Positions 1-8,571 are shown, counted from the first letter of the stretch. The stretch is 64,000 nucleotides of DNA from Lysobacter silvisoli (GCF_003382365.1 NZ_QTSU01000002.1:62001-126000); one strand, 5' to 3'. A program made the numbers and translations. The notes: generated from the sequence alone by a model not told the origin.

Positions 1-21
1 CGTCGCGAGCTGCGGCTGCGC

Positions 22-447
22 GCGCCCTCACCCCAACCCGCACCCCGGCCCGACCGCACAGCGGTCGGGCGTTCAGTGCAGCGCGAGCCCATGGCTCGCA
101 AGCGCTGCCCCTCACCCCGTGAACGGGAGAGGGGCTAAAGCACAAGCGGCGCCGGATGCATCCCCTCTCCCGTTTACGGGAGAGGGTTAGGGTGAGGGGG
201 TGAGCGCGCGGCGCGAATGCTCTTGACCCTCGCTCGGGCCCCGAACTCGCCGTCCCAACAGCAGACCCGGAGGGCGGCGCACAGGAAGTGCGCCGTTTTC
301 CGCTCGGGCAGGAGGCCCGATCGGAAAATCCCCGCGCACGCATCGCTCTCGCAGGGGAGCTCTGTCCAAGGACAGCGTTTTTCTTTGGTGACTTTCTTTT
401 GACGCTTATCAAAAGAAAGTGACCCGGCCGCTTGCGGACGGAAGCGG
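22..447. repeat. Composite dispersed repeat, copy A1
   Basis: About 430 bp that recurs at 9496-9856 and 50516-50963. In order it holds a GC-rich CCCTCACCCC segment, a two-hairpin element (48-99), a pair of CTCTCCCG/CGGGAGAG arms, a hairpin GGCGCAC/GTGCGCC (276-294), a hairpin with arms 296-309 and 315-328 around an AGGAG loop, and a perfect palindrome ACTTTCTTTTGA/TCAAAAGAAAGT (391-402/409-420). No reading frame is shared by all copies, so it is non-coding. It fills most of the 719-bp gap before folA. Confidence 0.85.
48..99 (-). repeat. Two-hairpin element, copy E1
   Basis: A 10-bp stem GCCCGACCGC (48-57) / GCGGTCGGGC (61-70) with a 3-nt loop, a 12-nt spacer (71-82), then a 7-bp stem GCGAGCC (83-89) / GGCTCGC (93-99) with a 3-nt loop. 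The same geometry with other stem sequences occurs at 50543-50594, 55819-55870, 56614-56665, 58981-59031 and 63766-63817. Confidence 0.8.
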
Positions 448-477
448 TTGCTGTTGCTCCTGAGCAAAGGCGAAGAG

Positions 478-522
478 CAAATCCCCCTCAATCCCCCTCA
501 ACAAAGGGGGAAGACAAGCAAA
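478..522. repeat. CCCCCT/AGGGGG REP-like repeat, copy B1 (without two-hairpin element)
   Basis: A short run AATCCCCCTCAATCC followed by an AAAGGGGGAAGACAAGC tail. The same flanks occur at 55797-55915 and, inverted, at 63725-63845, where the two-hairpin element sits between them. This copy lacks it and looks like an unoccupied version. Confidence 0.65.
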
Positions 523-551
523 GGCGGAAGCAGGGGAAATGAGGGTTGCGA

Positions 552-657
552 CGTAGGTGCGGATTCGCGGTCGCAGCTTGCGCAGCTCCTACAGGGAGCT
601 CGAAAGGCTTGTCGCAGATGTGGACTCGCGGTCGCGGCTTACGCCGCTCCTACCCCA
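552..657. repeat. GTAG-type REP-like palindromes (tandem)
   Basis: Two successive units of the pattern GCGGTCGCGGCTTACGCCGC followed by TCCTAC, a short GC palindrome ending in the GTAGGAG head common among Xanthomonadaceae and Pseudomonas REP sequences. Similar units lie at 9895-10140, 11273-11372 and 50993-51178. Confidence 0.7.
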
Positions 658-719
658 AAGCGAACGGCGCTGTGGGGTGTGGGACTCAGCTCTACCGCAG
701 GGTAGCCAAGGCTGTGCGC

Positions 720-1226
720 CTATGCGTCCATCCCCAGCCGCGCGTAGTCCACGAACTCGAACGCATGTGCATGGCGCTCGTCCGCCGCATGCGCCTGACG
801 CCCCAGCACCCGCCATTCCTGCTCGTCGAAACGCGGGAAGTACGCGTCCGCCCCTGCGACTTCCGTGTCCACATAAGTCAGATGCAGATGCGTCGCCACC
901 GGCAGGCACAGCGCATAGATCTCGCCGCCGCCGATCACGCACAGCTCCGTAGCGCCCTCGGCGCGGGCCAGGTCCAGCGCCTGCGCCACCGACTCCAGCG
1001 CCTGCATGCCCTCGAACGGCACCTGGCCCGAACGCGTGAGCACTAGGTTGCGCCGGCCCGGCAGCGCACGGCCCAGCGACTGCGCGGTCTTGCGGCCCAT
1101 CAGCACCGGCTTGCCCAGGGTCAGCGCCTTGAAGCGCTTGAGATCGTTCGGCAGCCGCCAGGGCAGTTCGTTGCCGCGGCCGATGCCGCGCGCGCGGTCC
1201 AGCGCCGCGATCAGCGATACGCGCAT
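720..1226 (-). CDS. folA: Dihydrofolate reductase
   Basis: Reduces dihydrofolate to tetrahydrofolate with NADPH in the cytosol, which restores the folate oxidised by ThyA, encoded 2.2 kb upstream. The 168-aa product has the usual length. It shows ELPWRLPNDLKRFK with the substrate-binding Asp, GRKTAQSLGRALPGR for cofactor binding, and VIGGGEIY near the C-terminus. The chosen ATG (1226) overlaps the TGA of the DoxX gene by one base (TGATG), so translation is probably coupled; a GTG one codon earlier is possible but less likely. It is the last gene of the lgt-thyA cluster. The family call is firm. Confidence 0.96.
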   Translation of the reverse strand: MRVSLIAALDRARGIGRGNELPWRLPNDLKRFKALTLGKPVLMGRKTAQSLGRALPGRRNLVLTRSGQVPFEGMQALESVAQALDLARAEGATELCVIGGGEIYALCLPVATHLHLTYVDTEVAGADAYFPRFDEQEWRVLGRQAHAADERHAHAFEFVDYARLGMDA

Positions 1227-1663
1227 CACGGCCTACGCCGCCAGACGCGGTCCAGCGAATAGCGGCCCGGGCCTGCGAACATCAGGCACAGACCCGAAGC
1301 GACCAGGATCAAGGCCGGGAACGCGCCGGGGTACGGCAGCTTGGAATCCACCATCCACACCGCGACGGTGAAATTGATCGCCACCACCAGGCCGGCGAAA
1401 CGCGTGCACAGGCCCAACACCAGGGCCAGGCCGCCGAAGAACTGACCGATCACCGACAGCACCGCACAGAACAGCGGGAACGGAAAACCGTGGTGGACCA
1501 TGAAGTCGCGGAACTCCAGCATCCGCGCCCACGAGAACACGTTGTCCTGGGTCATTAACATCAGATGCGCGCCCACCGCCACACGCAGGATCAGCAGGCC
1601 CAGGTCGGCGCGGCGCGCGCAGGCGTCCTCGACCGCGTTGTGCCACTTGGCTATCGCCAGCAT
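1226..1663 (-). CDS. DoxX-family membrane protein
   Basis: A 145-aa inner-membrane protein with about four hydrophobic segments (near residues 22-38, 60-83, 87-104 and 112-130). It has the DoxX-like pattern ILRVAVGAHLM, GQFFGGLALVLGLCTRFAG and YPGAFPALILVASGLCLMF. The family is associated with redox or thiol-stress functions, but the molecular role is not settled. It overlaps the folA start by one base and follows a hairpin at 1684-1710. Nothing suggests truncation. Confidence 0.85.
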   Translation of the reverse strand: MLAIAKWHNAVEDACARRADLGLLILRVAVGAHLMLMTQDNVFSWARMLEFRDFMVHHGFPFPLFCAVLSVIGQFFGGLALVLGLCTRFAGLVVAINFTVAVWMVDSKLPYPGAFPALILVASGLCLMFAGPGRYSLDRVWRRRP

Positions 1664-1683
1664 TCGGCCACCTCGCTAAGGAA

Positions 1684-1710
1684 GGCGCCGCCGCATGCGG
1701 CAGCGGCGCC
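1684..1710 (-). terminator. GC hairpin between exported protein and DoxX genes
   Basis: GGCGCCGC (1684-1691) pairs with GCGGCGCC (1703-1710), and the loop itself contains CCGCATGCGG. It lies directly after the stop of the 1719-2261 gene and before DoxX. There is no clear T-run, so it may attenuate transcription or stabilise the 3' end rather than terminate fully. Confidence 0.45.
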
Positions 1711-1718
1711 GGGCAGGC

Positions 1719-2261
1719 TTACTTCTTCTTGCAGGTCAGCATGACCGGTACCAGCTTGGTGACCATGTCGGTCATCATCGCCTGGAACGCCGGCGCCTGG
1801 TCCATCTTGTCGGTCATCTGGTCGATCGCGCGCTCCACGTCCACGTTCGCGGCCTGGCTGTGTTCCAGGAAGGACTTGCCGGCCGGCGTGGCGACGAAGG
1901 CCAGGAACGCGTCCAGGTCGGCCTGGCTCAGGCGCTTGCGCATCGCGTCCTTGATTTCCGCTTCCAGCTCGGGCGAGTGGAAGTACTCGCTGATCGCCTT
2001 GCGGAACTCGTTCTTGGAGAAATCGTCGATCGCCTTGCCCAGCGCCGGGCAGGCCTTGGCCTCGGGCTTGGACGCGGCGCCTTCGCGGAACTTCTCCGCC
2101 AGCTCGTCGATGTTGAGCTGGTCGATCTGATGGCCGTAGGTGAGGTCGTAGTAGCGATCCAGCACGGCTTCGTACTGCGGCGAGGTCGCCGCCTGCGCGC
2201 CGCCCGCGCCCAGCGTCATGGCCAGCGCCAGCGCGCCGGCGTAAAAAACCTTGTTCGACAT
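1719..2261 (-). CDS. Exported DUF2059-like protein
   Basis: A 180-aa protein with a Sec signal peptide (MSNKVFYAGALALAMTLG, likely cut after GGAQA) and a helical mature region ending in CKKK. The pattern RKAISEYFHSPELEAEIK, LDAFLAFVATPAGKSFLE is like DUF2059 proteins, which are periplasmic and of unknown function. The start at 2261 is preceded by GGGGAAAG at good spacing; an upstream in-frame extension has no such site. It has two cysteines (KACP, LTCKKK) that could pair. It lies between two other small exported proteins and DoxX, all in the same direction. Confidence 0.75.
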   Translation of the reverse strand: MSNKVFYAGALALAMTLGAGGAQAATSPQYEAVLDRYYDLTYGHQIDQLNIDELAEKFREGAASKPEAKACPALGKAIDDFSKNEFRKAISEYFHSPELEAEIKDAMRKRLSQADLDAFLAFVATPAGKSFLEHSQAANVDVERAIDQMTDKMDQAPAFQAMMTDMVTKLVPVMLTCKKK

Positions 2262-2339
2262 TGCTGCTTTCCCCTGTGTTGAACTACCGCTTGCGCGGCG
2301 CGCCATCGTGGCCCGCCGCTCCCCTGAACCAGTCCGGTT

Positions 2340-2867
2340 TCAACCCTCGTCGCGGGCCTGGCATTGCTTCAGCAAGGCCTGGCTGCGTAGCGCCGACTCG
2401 GCGATCACCTTCATCACCCGCGGGTCCTGCGCCAGGCGCTGCTGGAAGTCGGCGCTGAGCTGCTCGAAGCGCTCGCCCATCTTGCGCGTCTGCTCCGGCG
2501 TACTCGGCGGGTCGCCGCCGTCCGCGGCGATCTTGAGCTGATCGGCGTCGAAGACATCGACCAGGATCTGTTCCATCCGGTCGCGCATTTCCGTGCTGAA
2601 GAACAGCTCCATCACCAGGGGCGTGGCGTCGCGCTCCAAATCCGTGCGCATTTGCCGCTCGGCCTCCACGCAGCCGCCGAAATCGGAGGTGTCGGCATTG
2701 GCGATGCCCTCGGCGAAGGCCTTCTTGGCCATTTCGCCCATCATCGGCCGCGCACGCTCGAACGCCGCGCGCGCCAAGGCGCGTTCGTCCTGCGCATGCG
2801 CGGGCGCGACCAGCAGGCCGACCAGCAAGGCCGCGAGCGCGGCCGGAATCAGGGTGCGGTGCCGCAT
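2340..2867 (-). CDS. Exported hypothetical protein
   Basis: A 175-aa protein with a clear signal peptide ([17 protein letters not shown], cleavage near APAHAQ). The mature part is helical and charged, with two cysteines (GGCVEAE, KQCQARDEG), and resembles its downstream neighbour at 1719-2261 in size and layout, so the two may be distant paralogues. The ATG at 2867 has GGAG about 8 nt upstream. The first 19 nt overlap the end of the preceding gene (2849-3394), which implies coupled translation. Function unknown. Confidence 0.75.
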   Translation of the reverse strand: MRHRTLIPAALAALLVGLLVAPAHAQDERALARAAFERARPMMGEMAKKAFAEGIANADTSDFGGCVEAERQMRTDLERDATPLVMELFFSTEMRDRMEQILVDVFDADQLKIAADGGDPPSTPEQTRKMGERFEQLSADFQQRLAQDPRVMKVIAESALRSQALLKQCQARDEG

Positions 2868-3394
2868 GAAAACTCCATTCGCTTGATCGCTTCGAACATC
2901 GCCGCATCCAAGCCGAAACCGACCGGCCGCTCGTAACGCAGCACCGCCATCTTCTCGCCCGACAACACCATCCACATGGTCCGGGCCAGTTCCGGCCCGA
3001 GCACCGAATCCATGCGGTAAGCGCGGCGGCCGCCCAAGGTTTCCCAGCTGCCGGGCGAACTGTCGCGCTGCGTCAGCACCGGCGCCACGCCGGTCATCAG
3101 CGCCTGCAGGCCCTGCTCGGTGCGCAGGTCCGGCGGCGCGCTCACGCACATCTGCAGCAGCAGCGCATCGCCGGGCTGGCCGTCGCGCACCGAGCGCAGG
3201 GCCTGACTGCTGCGACGGCCGTTGCCGGCGACTTCCAGCTGCGGCGCGTCGGCGTCGAATCCGATCGGCAGCGCGAAGCGCCCCGCCGCCCCATCGGCCA
3301 TGGCCGGCCCCGCCGCATCCAGCGCACCGTTGCCGGCGGCCAGCACCAGTGCCAGCGCCGCGGCGATGCAGCTCAGGCGCACCGGCCAGCTCAT
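2849..3394 (-). CDS. Exported hypothetical protein encoded after thyA
   Basis: A 181-aa protein with a signal peptide ([20 protein letters not shown]). The mature region has no domain that I recognise; visible features are [19 protein letters not shown] and [18 protein letters not shown], and two cysteines (LQMCVS, FSCGTAP). Its ATG overlaps the thyA stop as ATGA, and its own 3' end overlaps the next gene by 19 nt, so it sits in a continuous coupled series. Periplasmic by its signal; role unknown. Confidence 0.8.
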   Translation of the reverse strand: MSWPVRLSCIAAALALVLAAGNGALDAAGPAMADGAAGRFALPIGFDADAPQLEVAGNGRRSSQALRSVRDGQPGDALLLQMCVSAPPDLRTEQGLQALMTGVAPVLTQRDSSPGSWETLGGRRAYRMDSVLGPELARTMWMVLSGEKMAVLRYERPVGFGLDAAMFEAIKRMEFSCGTAP

Positions 3395-4185
3395 ACCGCC
3401 ACAGGCGCCTTGATCGCCGGCAACGGGTCGTAACCTTCGATCGCGATGTCCTCGTAGCGGAAACCGAACAGGTCGGTCACCTGCGGATTGAGCTTCAGCG
3501 TCGGCAACGCGCGCGGCTGCCGCGACAGCTGCTCGCGCGCCTGCTCGTAGTGGTTCGAATACAGGTGCGCGTCGCCCAGGGTGTGGACGAAGTCGCCCAC
3601 GCCCAGCCCGCAGACCTGCGCCACCATGTGGGTGAGCAGGGCGTAGCTGGCGATGTTGAACGGCACGCCCAGGAAGATGTCGCCGCTGCGCTGGTAGAGC
3701 TGGCAGCTGAGTTTTCCGTCGGCCACGTAGAACTGGAACATGGTGTGGCAGGGCATCAGCGCCATGCGCGGCAGGTCGGCCACGTTCCACGCGCTGACGA
3801 TCAGGCGGCGCGAATCGGGGTTGCGCTTGATCTCGTCCACCACCCAGCGGATCTGGTCGATCTCGATCCCGTCGGCGCCAGCCCAGCGCCGCCACTGCTT
3901 GCCGTAGACCGGGCCCAGCTCGCCGTCGGCGTCGGCCCATTCGTCCCAGATGCTGACCTTGTTGTCCTTCAGGTAGGCGATGTTGGTCTCGCCCTGCAGG
4001 AACCACAGCAGCTCGTGCACGATCGAGCGTAGGTGCAGCTTCTTGGTGGTGACCAGGGGGAAGCCCTGGTTGAGGTCGAAGCGCAACTGCCAGCCGAACA
4101 CGCTGCGCGTGCCGGTGCCGGTGCGGTCGGCTTTCTCGCTGCCGTGCTCGAGCACGTGGCGCAGCAGGTCCAGGTATGGGCGCAT
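3391..4185 (-). CDS. thyA: Thymidylate synthase
   Basis: Methylates dUMP to dTMP using methylene-tetrahydrofolate, releasing dihydrofolate that FolA (720-1226) recycles. The product is 264 aa, the same length as the E. coli enzyme. It shows the N-terminal [12 protein letters not shown], the nucleophile in [11 protein letters not shown] at residue 146, [16 protein letters not shown] and [11 protein letters not shown]. The start at 4185 lies 2 nt after the lgt stop, and the stop overlaps the next ATG. An upstream extension of the frame runs into lgt and is rejected. Confidence 0.98.
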   Translation of the reverse strand: MRPYLDLLRHVLEHGSEKADRTGTGTRSVFGWQLRFDLNQGFPLVTTKKLHLRSIVHELLWFLQGETNIAYLKDNKVSIWDEWADADGELGPVYGKQWRRWAGADGIEIDQIRWVVDEIKRNPDSRRLIVSAWNVADLPRMALMPCHTMFQFYVADGKLSCQLYQRSGDIFLGVPFNIASYALLTHMVAQVCGLGVGDFVHTLGDAHLYSNHYEQAREQLSRQPRALPTLKLNPQVTDLFGFRYEDIAIEGYDPLPAIKAPVAV

Positions 4186-4187
4186 GC

Positions 4188-5069
4188 TCAGCCCTTGGCC
4201 GCGTCGGCGGCCGGCAGCGGTTGCAAGGTCGGCGCGCGGCGCGAACGCCACAGCCAGTACAGGCCCAGCAAGATCAGCGGCACGCTCAGCAGTTGGCCCA
4301 TGGTCAGCCAGCCGAAGGCGATGTAGCCCGGTTGCGCGTCGGGCACGCGCACGAACTCGACCAGGAAGCGGAACACGCCGTACAGCAGCGCGAACAGGCC
4401 CGACACCGCATAGCGCGGGCGCGGCTTGCTCGAGTACCACCACAGCAGCACGAACATGGTCAGACCTTCCAGCGCCGCCTGGTACAGCTGCGAGGGATGG
4501 CGGGCGAAGGCGTTGAGCGCGCCGGCGGCGTACTGCTCATGGATCTGCTGCAGGTTCAGGTGCGCCAGCTCCGGCGCGCGCGGGAAGATCACGCCCCAGC
4601 CGGCGTCGGTGGGCTTGCCCCAGAGCTCGCCGCCGATGAAATTGCCGAGCCGGCCGAAGCCCAGGCCCGGCGGCACCAGCGGCGCGATGAAGTCGGTGAC
4701 GTCGAAGAAATGCAGGCGGTGCTTGCGCGCCCACCACAGGATCGCGGCGAGCACGCCGAGCAGGCCGCCGTGGAAGCTCATGCCGCCTTCCCAGATGCGG
4801 AACAGCATCACCGGATCGCGGATCAGATCGCCGAAGGCGTAGAACAGGATGTAGCCGATGCGCCCGCCCAGCACCACGCCGAGCATGGCGTAGAACAGCA
4901 GGTCGCCGTAGGCCTGGTCGCTGACCCCGGGCAGGCGGCCGGCGCGCACCCGGCGCTGGCCCAGCCACCAGGCCAGGCCGAAGCCGATCAGGTACATGAT
5001 CCCGTACCAGTGCACTTGCAGCGGGCCCAGGTGGACGGCGATCGGATCGATCTGGTGCAGGTAGATCAT
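4188..5069 (-). CDS. lgt: Prolipoprotein diacylglyceryl transferase
   Basis: An inner-membrane enzyme that moves diacylglycerol from phosphatidylglycerol to the lipobox cysteine of prolipoproteins. The 293-aa protein has about seven membrane segments, the HGGLLGVL motif, the signature [12 protein letters not shown] and [12 protein letters not shown]. It is the first gene of the operon that continues to thyA, a pairing common in gammaproteobacteria. Candidate substrates in this window include LemA (6640-7275) and the TPR lipoprotein (45281-45850). Confidence 0.97.
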   Translation of the reverse strand: MIYLHQIDPIAVHLGPLQVHWYGIMYLIGFGLAWWLGQRRVRAGRLPGVSDQAYGDLLFYAMLGVVLGGRIGYILFYAFGDLIRDPVMLFRIWEGGMSFHGGLLGVLAAILWWARKHRLHFFDVTDFIAPLVPPGLGFGRLGNFIGGELWGKPTDAGWGVIFPRAPELAHLNLQQIHEQYAAGALNAFARHPSQLYQAALEGLTMFVLLWWYSSKPRPRYAVSGLFALLYGVFRFLVEFVRVPDAQPGYIAFGWLTMGQLLSVPLILLGLYWLWRSRRAPTLQPLPAADAAKG

Positions 5070-5190
5070 GCGTCGGTGCGGCCCGGCGGTCTGGGGATGC
5101 CGTTATTGTGCCCGAGGGGGATGGCGCGTGCCTTGCCCGGCGCCGGAACGCTGCGAACCGTTGCGCCATGCGGCGGCCGGCCCGGCCGGC

Positions 5191-5679
5191 TCAGAGGATA
5201 TGCGGCAGGTCCGGCAGTTCGTTGACGTCGTGCTCGCCCTCGCCGCGCGGGTAGTGCTGGGCCAGCAGCGCCGACAGCGCCTCCACGCCGGCCAGCACCG
5301 CCGCCTCGGCCTCGCCCGCGCGCAGCCGGTCCTCGACCAGCTGGCAGACGCCGCGCCATTGCTCGGCGCTGACCCGGCCGTCGAAACCGCGGTCGGCGAC
5401 CACCTCGATGCGGTGATCGGCCAGCAGCAGGTACAGCAGCACGCCGTTGTTGGCCTGGGTGTCCCAGACCCGCAGCTGGGCGAAGGCGTGCAGGGCCGCC
5501 TCGCGCGCCTGGCGCCCGGCCCAGACCGCGCCGGCCGGCAAGCCGGCTTCGACCGCGAAGCAGATCTCGCCGCTGTGGCGCAGTTCGCTGGCGGCGATGG
5601 CCGCGGCGATGCGGCGCAGGCTTTCTTCGGGGAACAGGCGCCGGGCCGAAGGCGCGAACAGGTGTTTGAGCAGACGCAT
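5191..5679 (-). CDS. TPM-domain protein, cytoplasmic partner of the LemA cluster
   Basis: A 162-aa protein with no signal peptide. Residues of about 20-140 form a TPM (Psb32/TLP18.3-like) fold: RHSGEICFAVEAGLP, RVWDTQANNGVLLYLLLADHRIEVVADRGF, and an EQWRGVCQLVEDRL helix. TPM proteins near LemA occur widely and are thought to act in envelope maintenance; the biochemical role is unclear. The ATG at 5679 is chosen because the longer frame would translate the Gly-rich tail of the neighbouring gene in another frame. It ends with HIL, beside a GC palindrome. Confidence 0.85.
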   Translation of the reverse strand: MRLLKHLFAPSARRLFPEESLRRIAAAIAASELRHSGEICFAVEAGLPAGAVWAGRQAREAALHAFAQLRVWDTQANNGVLLYLLLADHRIEVVADRGFDGRVSAEQWRGVCQLVEDRLRAGEAEAAVLAGVEALSALLAQHYPRGEGEHDVNELPDLPHIL

Positions 5680-5693
5680 GGGCGCGGCCTCCG

Positions 5694-6623
5694 TCACCAG
5701 CTGCCGGAGGCGCCGCCGCCTCCGCTGGAACCGCCGCCACCCGACCAGCCGCCGCCACCGCCGCCGCCGAATCCGCCACCCCCGCCCCAGTCGCCACCGC
5801 CGCCGCCCCAACCGCCATAGCCGGCATCGCGGGCGAAACGGCCGCTGCGGCTAGCGCTGAGCAGGCCGGTGACGAAGCCGATCACCGCGCCCAGGCCGCC
5901 GACCAGCAGGAACGAGGACAACAGCCAGGCCGCGCCGCCGGCCGCGCCGGCGCCGAGCAGCGCGCGCAGCGGGCGCGGCGCGCCGTTGAAGACGGCACGC
6001 GCGACCTGGGCCACGACCAAGGCCACGAACAACGAGATCAGGATGCTTTCCCCGCCGCCGCCACCGCCGCTATCGGCGCGGTTGTCGGCCATCGGCGCCG
6101 GCAGCGGTTCGCCGTCGATGAGCTTGGTCAGCGCCGCGCTGGCCTCGACGATGCCGCCGGCGTAATCGCCGTTGCGGAAATGCGGCACCAGGTATTCCTG
6201 GATCACCCGACTGGCGGTGGCGTCCGGGATCGCGCCCTCCAGGCCGTAGCCGACCTCGATGCGCACGCGCCGGTCCTGCTTGGCCACCACCAGCAGCACG
6301 CCATCGTCCACGCCCTTGCGGCCCAGCTTCCATTGCTCGAACGCGCGCACCGCGTACTGGGCGATGTCTTCGGGCTGGGTCGTGGGCACCAGCAGCACCT
6401 GCAGCTGGCTGCCCTTGCGCTGCTGCAGGGCCAACGCCTGCGCTTCCAGTTGCTGGCGCGCGCCCGCGTCCAGGGTGCCGGTGGTGTCGACCACCGGCGA
6501 GTCCATCTTGGGAATGGGCGCCAGATCCTGTGCCTGCGCGACGATCGCTGCCAGCCATAACGCGGCCGTCAGCCACAAGCCGCGCCAGACGGCACCGCCG
6601 CGCGTGGCCATGCGTGCGCTCAC
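5694..6623 (-). CDS. TPM-domain exported membrane protein (YgcG-like) with Gly-rich tail
   Basis: A 309-aa protein with a signal peptide (WLTAALWLAAIVAQAQ), a periplasmic TPM domain at about residues 38-170 (VVDTTGTLDAGARQQLEAQ, KGVDDGVLLVVAKQDRRVRIEVG), one or two membrane segments near 215-255, and a C-terminal tail made almost only of Gly, Ser and Trp. This is the YgcG architecture. It follows lemA by 16 nt and precedes the second TPM protein by 14 nt, so three genes probably form one transcript. The GTG at 6623 is used; an ATG at 6611 is an alternative. Confidence 0.9.
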   Translation of the reverse strand: MSARMATRGGAVWRGLWLTAALWLAAIVAQAQDLAPIPKMDSPVVDTTGTLDAGARQQLEAQALALQQRKGSQLQVLLVPTTQPEDIAQYAVRAFEQWKLGRKGVDDGVLLVVAKQDRRVRIEVGYGLEGAIPDATASRVIQEYLVPHFRNGDYAGGIVEASAALTKLIDGEPLPAPMADNRADSGGGGGGESILISLFVALVVAQVARAVFNGAPRPLRALLGAGAAGGAAWLLSSFLLVGGLGAVIGFVTGLLSASRSGRFARDAGYGGWGGGGGDWGGGGGFGGGGGGGWSGGGGSSGGGGASGSW

Positions 6624-6639
6624 GCTCGCGCGCCCGTCC

Positions 6640-7275
6640 TCAGCCCGCCGGCGCCGGCTGCTGCGCGGGCGGTTGCTGCTGCGGTTGCGCCGGCTGGTTG
6701 AAGTCGACCTGCGGCGCGTTCTGGATCTGCTGTTCGTTCTCGACCGTGAAGTTGGGCTTGGTCTTGTAGCCGAACATCATCGCGGTCAGGTTCTGCGGGA
6801 ACGAACGCACGTAGGTGTTGTAGTCCTGCACCGTCTGGATGTAGCGCTGGCGCTCGACGGTGATGCGGTTCTCGGTGCCTTCCAGCTGCGCCTGCAGCTG
6901 CAGGAAGTTCTGGTCGGCCTTGAGCTGCGGGTAGTTCTCGCTGACCACCAGCAGGCGGCCGATCGCGCTCTGCAATTCGCCCTGGGCCTGCTGGAACTGG
7001 GCCAGCGAAGCCGGATCGTCGGCGTTGACGTTGATGCTGCCGACCTTGGAGCGCGCCTGGGTGACCTGGGTCAGCACCTGCTGCTCGTGATTGGCGTAGC
7101 CCTTGACCGTGGCGACCAGGTTAGGCACCAAATCGGCACGTCGCTTGTAGACATTCAGCACCTGCGACCAGGCCGCTTTCACCGCCTCGTCCTTCTGCTG
7201 GATGGTGTTGTAGCCGCAGCCGCTGAGCAACGTAGCGGCCGCGAGCAGCATGAGCGACATCAGAACCTTACGCAT
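6640..7275 (-). CDS. lemA: LemA-family lipoprotein
   Basis: A 211-aa lipoprotein: signal MRKVLMSLMLLAAATLLSGC with lipobox LSGC, then a long helical LemA domain (NTIQQKDEAVKAAWSQVLN, YKRRADLVPNLVATVKGY, TQARSKVGSIN, QNFLQLQAQLEGTENRI, RYIQTVQDYN, FPQNLTAMMFGY) and a Gln/Pro-rich tail. The helical arrangement is typical. The ATG at 7275 is the one that gives the lipobox. It heads the lemA-TPM-TPM group; the function in envelope homeostasis is only inferred from the family. Confidence 0.95.
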   Translation of the reverse strand: MRKVLMSLMLLAAATLLSGCGYNTIQQKDEAVKAAWSQVLNVYKRRADLVPNLVATVKGYANHEQQVLTQVTQARSKVGSINVNADDPASLAQFQQAQGELQSAIGRLLVVSENYPQLKADQNFLQLQAQLEGTENRITVERQRYIQTVQDYNTYVRSFPQNLTAMMFGYKTKPNFTVENEQQIQNAPQVDFNQPAQPQQQPPAQQPAPAG

Positions 7276-7361
7276 GGCGCGACTCCTGGCCTGGGACCGG
7301 GGCATTGCACCACCGGCGCGCGCGCCTTGCAATGGACGCCGCGTGATCGCGGCGCCCGGTT

Positions 7362-7388
7362 GCCGGCGCCGCGAGGGGCGGCGCCGGC
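7362..7388 (-). terminator. Strong hairpin after terC
   Basis: GCCGGCGCCGC (7362-7372) pairs perfectly over 11 bp with GCGGCGCCGGC (7378-7388) around a 5-nt loop, just past the terC stop. It has no T-run, so it is either an end-stabilising hairpin or a factor-assisted terminator. Confidence 0.5.
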
Positions 7389-7395
7389 GGTGACT

Positions 7396-8130
7396 TCAGT
7401 CGGCCGAAACCCGCGCCGCGGCGCGGCGCTTGGCCCACAGGTTCAGGCACTCCACCGCGGCGGAGAAGCCCATCGCGCCGTAGATGTAGCCCTTGGGAAT
7501 GTGCAGCTCGAAACCGTCGGCGACCAGGTAGGCGCCCACCAGCACGATGAAGGCCAGCGCCAGCATCTTGATGGTCGGGTTGCGGTCGATGAACTCGCCC
7601 AGCGGCTTGGACGCCAGCAGCATCACCGCCACCGCCAGCAGGATCGCCGCCACCATCACCGGGGTGTGGCTGGCCATGCCCACGGCCGCGATCACCGAGT
7701 CCAGCGAGAACACGATGTCGATCACCGCGATCTGCGCGATCACCGCCATGAACGACGCCGCCGGCTTGCTGTGCACGTCCTCGGACTCGCCCGCGCCGAC
7801 GATCATGTCGCGCATTTCCATCGAGCCCTTCACCAGCAGGAACGCGCCGCCCAGGATCAGCACCAGGTCGCGCACCGAGATGCCCTGGCCGAAGATCGAG
7901 AACAGGTCGCTGGTCAGACCGGCCAGCCAGGCCAGGGTCAGCAGCAGCGCGATACGGGTGATGCACGCCACCGCGATGCCGAACTTGCGCGCCTTCTCGC
8001 GCTGCGCGTACGGCAGCTTGCTGACCGCGATCGAGATGAACACGAGGTTGTCGATGCCCAGCACGATCTCGATCGCGCTCAGGGTGACCAGGGTGATCCA
8101 CACTTGCGGATCGGTGAGCATTTCCATCAC
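7396..8130 (-). CDS. TerC-family integral membrane protein
   Basis: A 244-aa protein with about seven membrane segments. It carries the two TerC metal-site motifs EIVLGIDNLVF and DIVFSLDSVIA, each with the conserved acidic residues. Family members (Alx, YkoY, TerC) export manganese or support metal loading of exported proteins. It is preceded by dgkA by only 60 nt, too short for a yybP-ykoY manganese riboswitch, and I see none. Probably co-transcribed with dgkA. Confidence 0.92.
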   Translation of the reverse strand: MMEMLTDPQVWITLVTLSAIEIVLGIDNLVFISIAVSKLPYAQREKARKFGIAVACITRIALLLTLAWLAGLTSDLFSIFGQGISVRDLVLILGGAFLLVKGSMEMRDMIVGAGESEDVHSKPAASFMAVIAQIAVIDIVFSLDSVIAAVGMASHTPVMVAAILLAVAVMLLASKPLGEFIDRNPTIKMLALAFIVLVGAYLVADGFELHIPKGYIYGAMGFSAAVECLNLWAKRRAAARVSAD

Positions 8131-8190
8131 TTGCGGGGTTTCCTAGCTTTTTGAAATCGGTGTTTGAAATCGGTGGTAGGGGCGGCGCGC

Positions 8191-8571
8191 TTACAAAAAG
8201 CGCGGCAGGACGATCGCGCCCCAGGTCAGCAATACGTTCATCATCAATACGAACACCGCGGCCGAGCCCATGTCCTTGGCCCGGCCGGCCAGTTCATGGA
8301 ACTCGGGGCCGTAACGTTCGATCACCGCTTCGACCGCGGAGTTCAACAGCTCGATGCTCAGCACCAGCAGCATCGAGCCGATCAGCAGCACGCGCTCGAC
8401 CGGGGTCTGGCCCAGCCACCAGCCCAGCGGCGCCAGCACCGCGAACAGATAGACCTCGAGCCGGAACGAAGATTCGTGCAGCCAGGCCGCGCGCAGGCCC
8501 TGGAACGACCACTTGGTCGCCTTGAGGATGCGTCCGGGGCCGCGCGGCAGGTGGCCGAAGTTGTCTGCCAT
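8191..8571 (-). CDS. dgkA: Diacylglycerol kinase
   Basis: A 126-aa inner-membrane kinase that phosphorylates diacylglycerol to phosphatidate, recycling lipid by-products of envelope synthesis. It has three membrane segments and the signature SIELLNSAVEAVIERYG, followed by ELAGRAKDMGSAAVF with the catalytic Glu and Asp region. The length matches the usual 120-125 aa. The ATG at 8571 fits the family N-terminus (KATKWSFQGLRAAW); the longer frame upstream has no family similarity. Confidence 0.97.
   Translation of the reverse strand: MADNFGHLPRGPGRILKATKWSFQGLRAAWLHESSFRLEVYLFAVLAPLGWWLGQTPVERVLLIGSMLLVLSIELLNSAVEAVIERYGPEFHELAGRAKDMGSAAVFVLMMNVLLTWGAIVLPRFL

Noticed and set aside
174-491. Small frames within the composite repeats (also near 9534 and 50630)
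   Set aside because: The frames are not kept among the three repeat copies and translate palindromic DNA.
8131-8190. yybP-ykoY manganese riboswitch before terC
   Set aside because: The gap to dgkA is only 60 nt and shows no matching structure.
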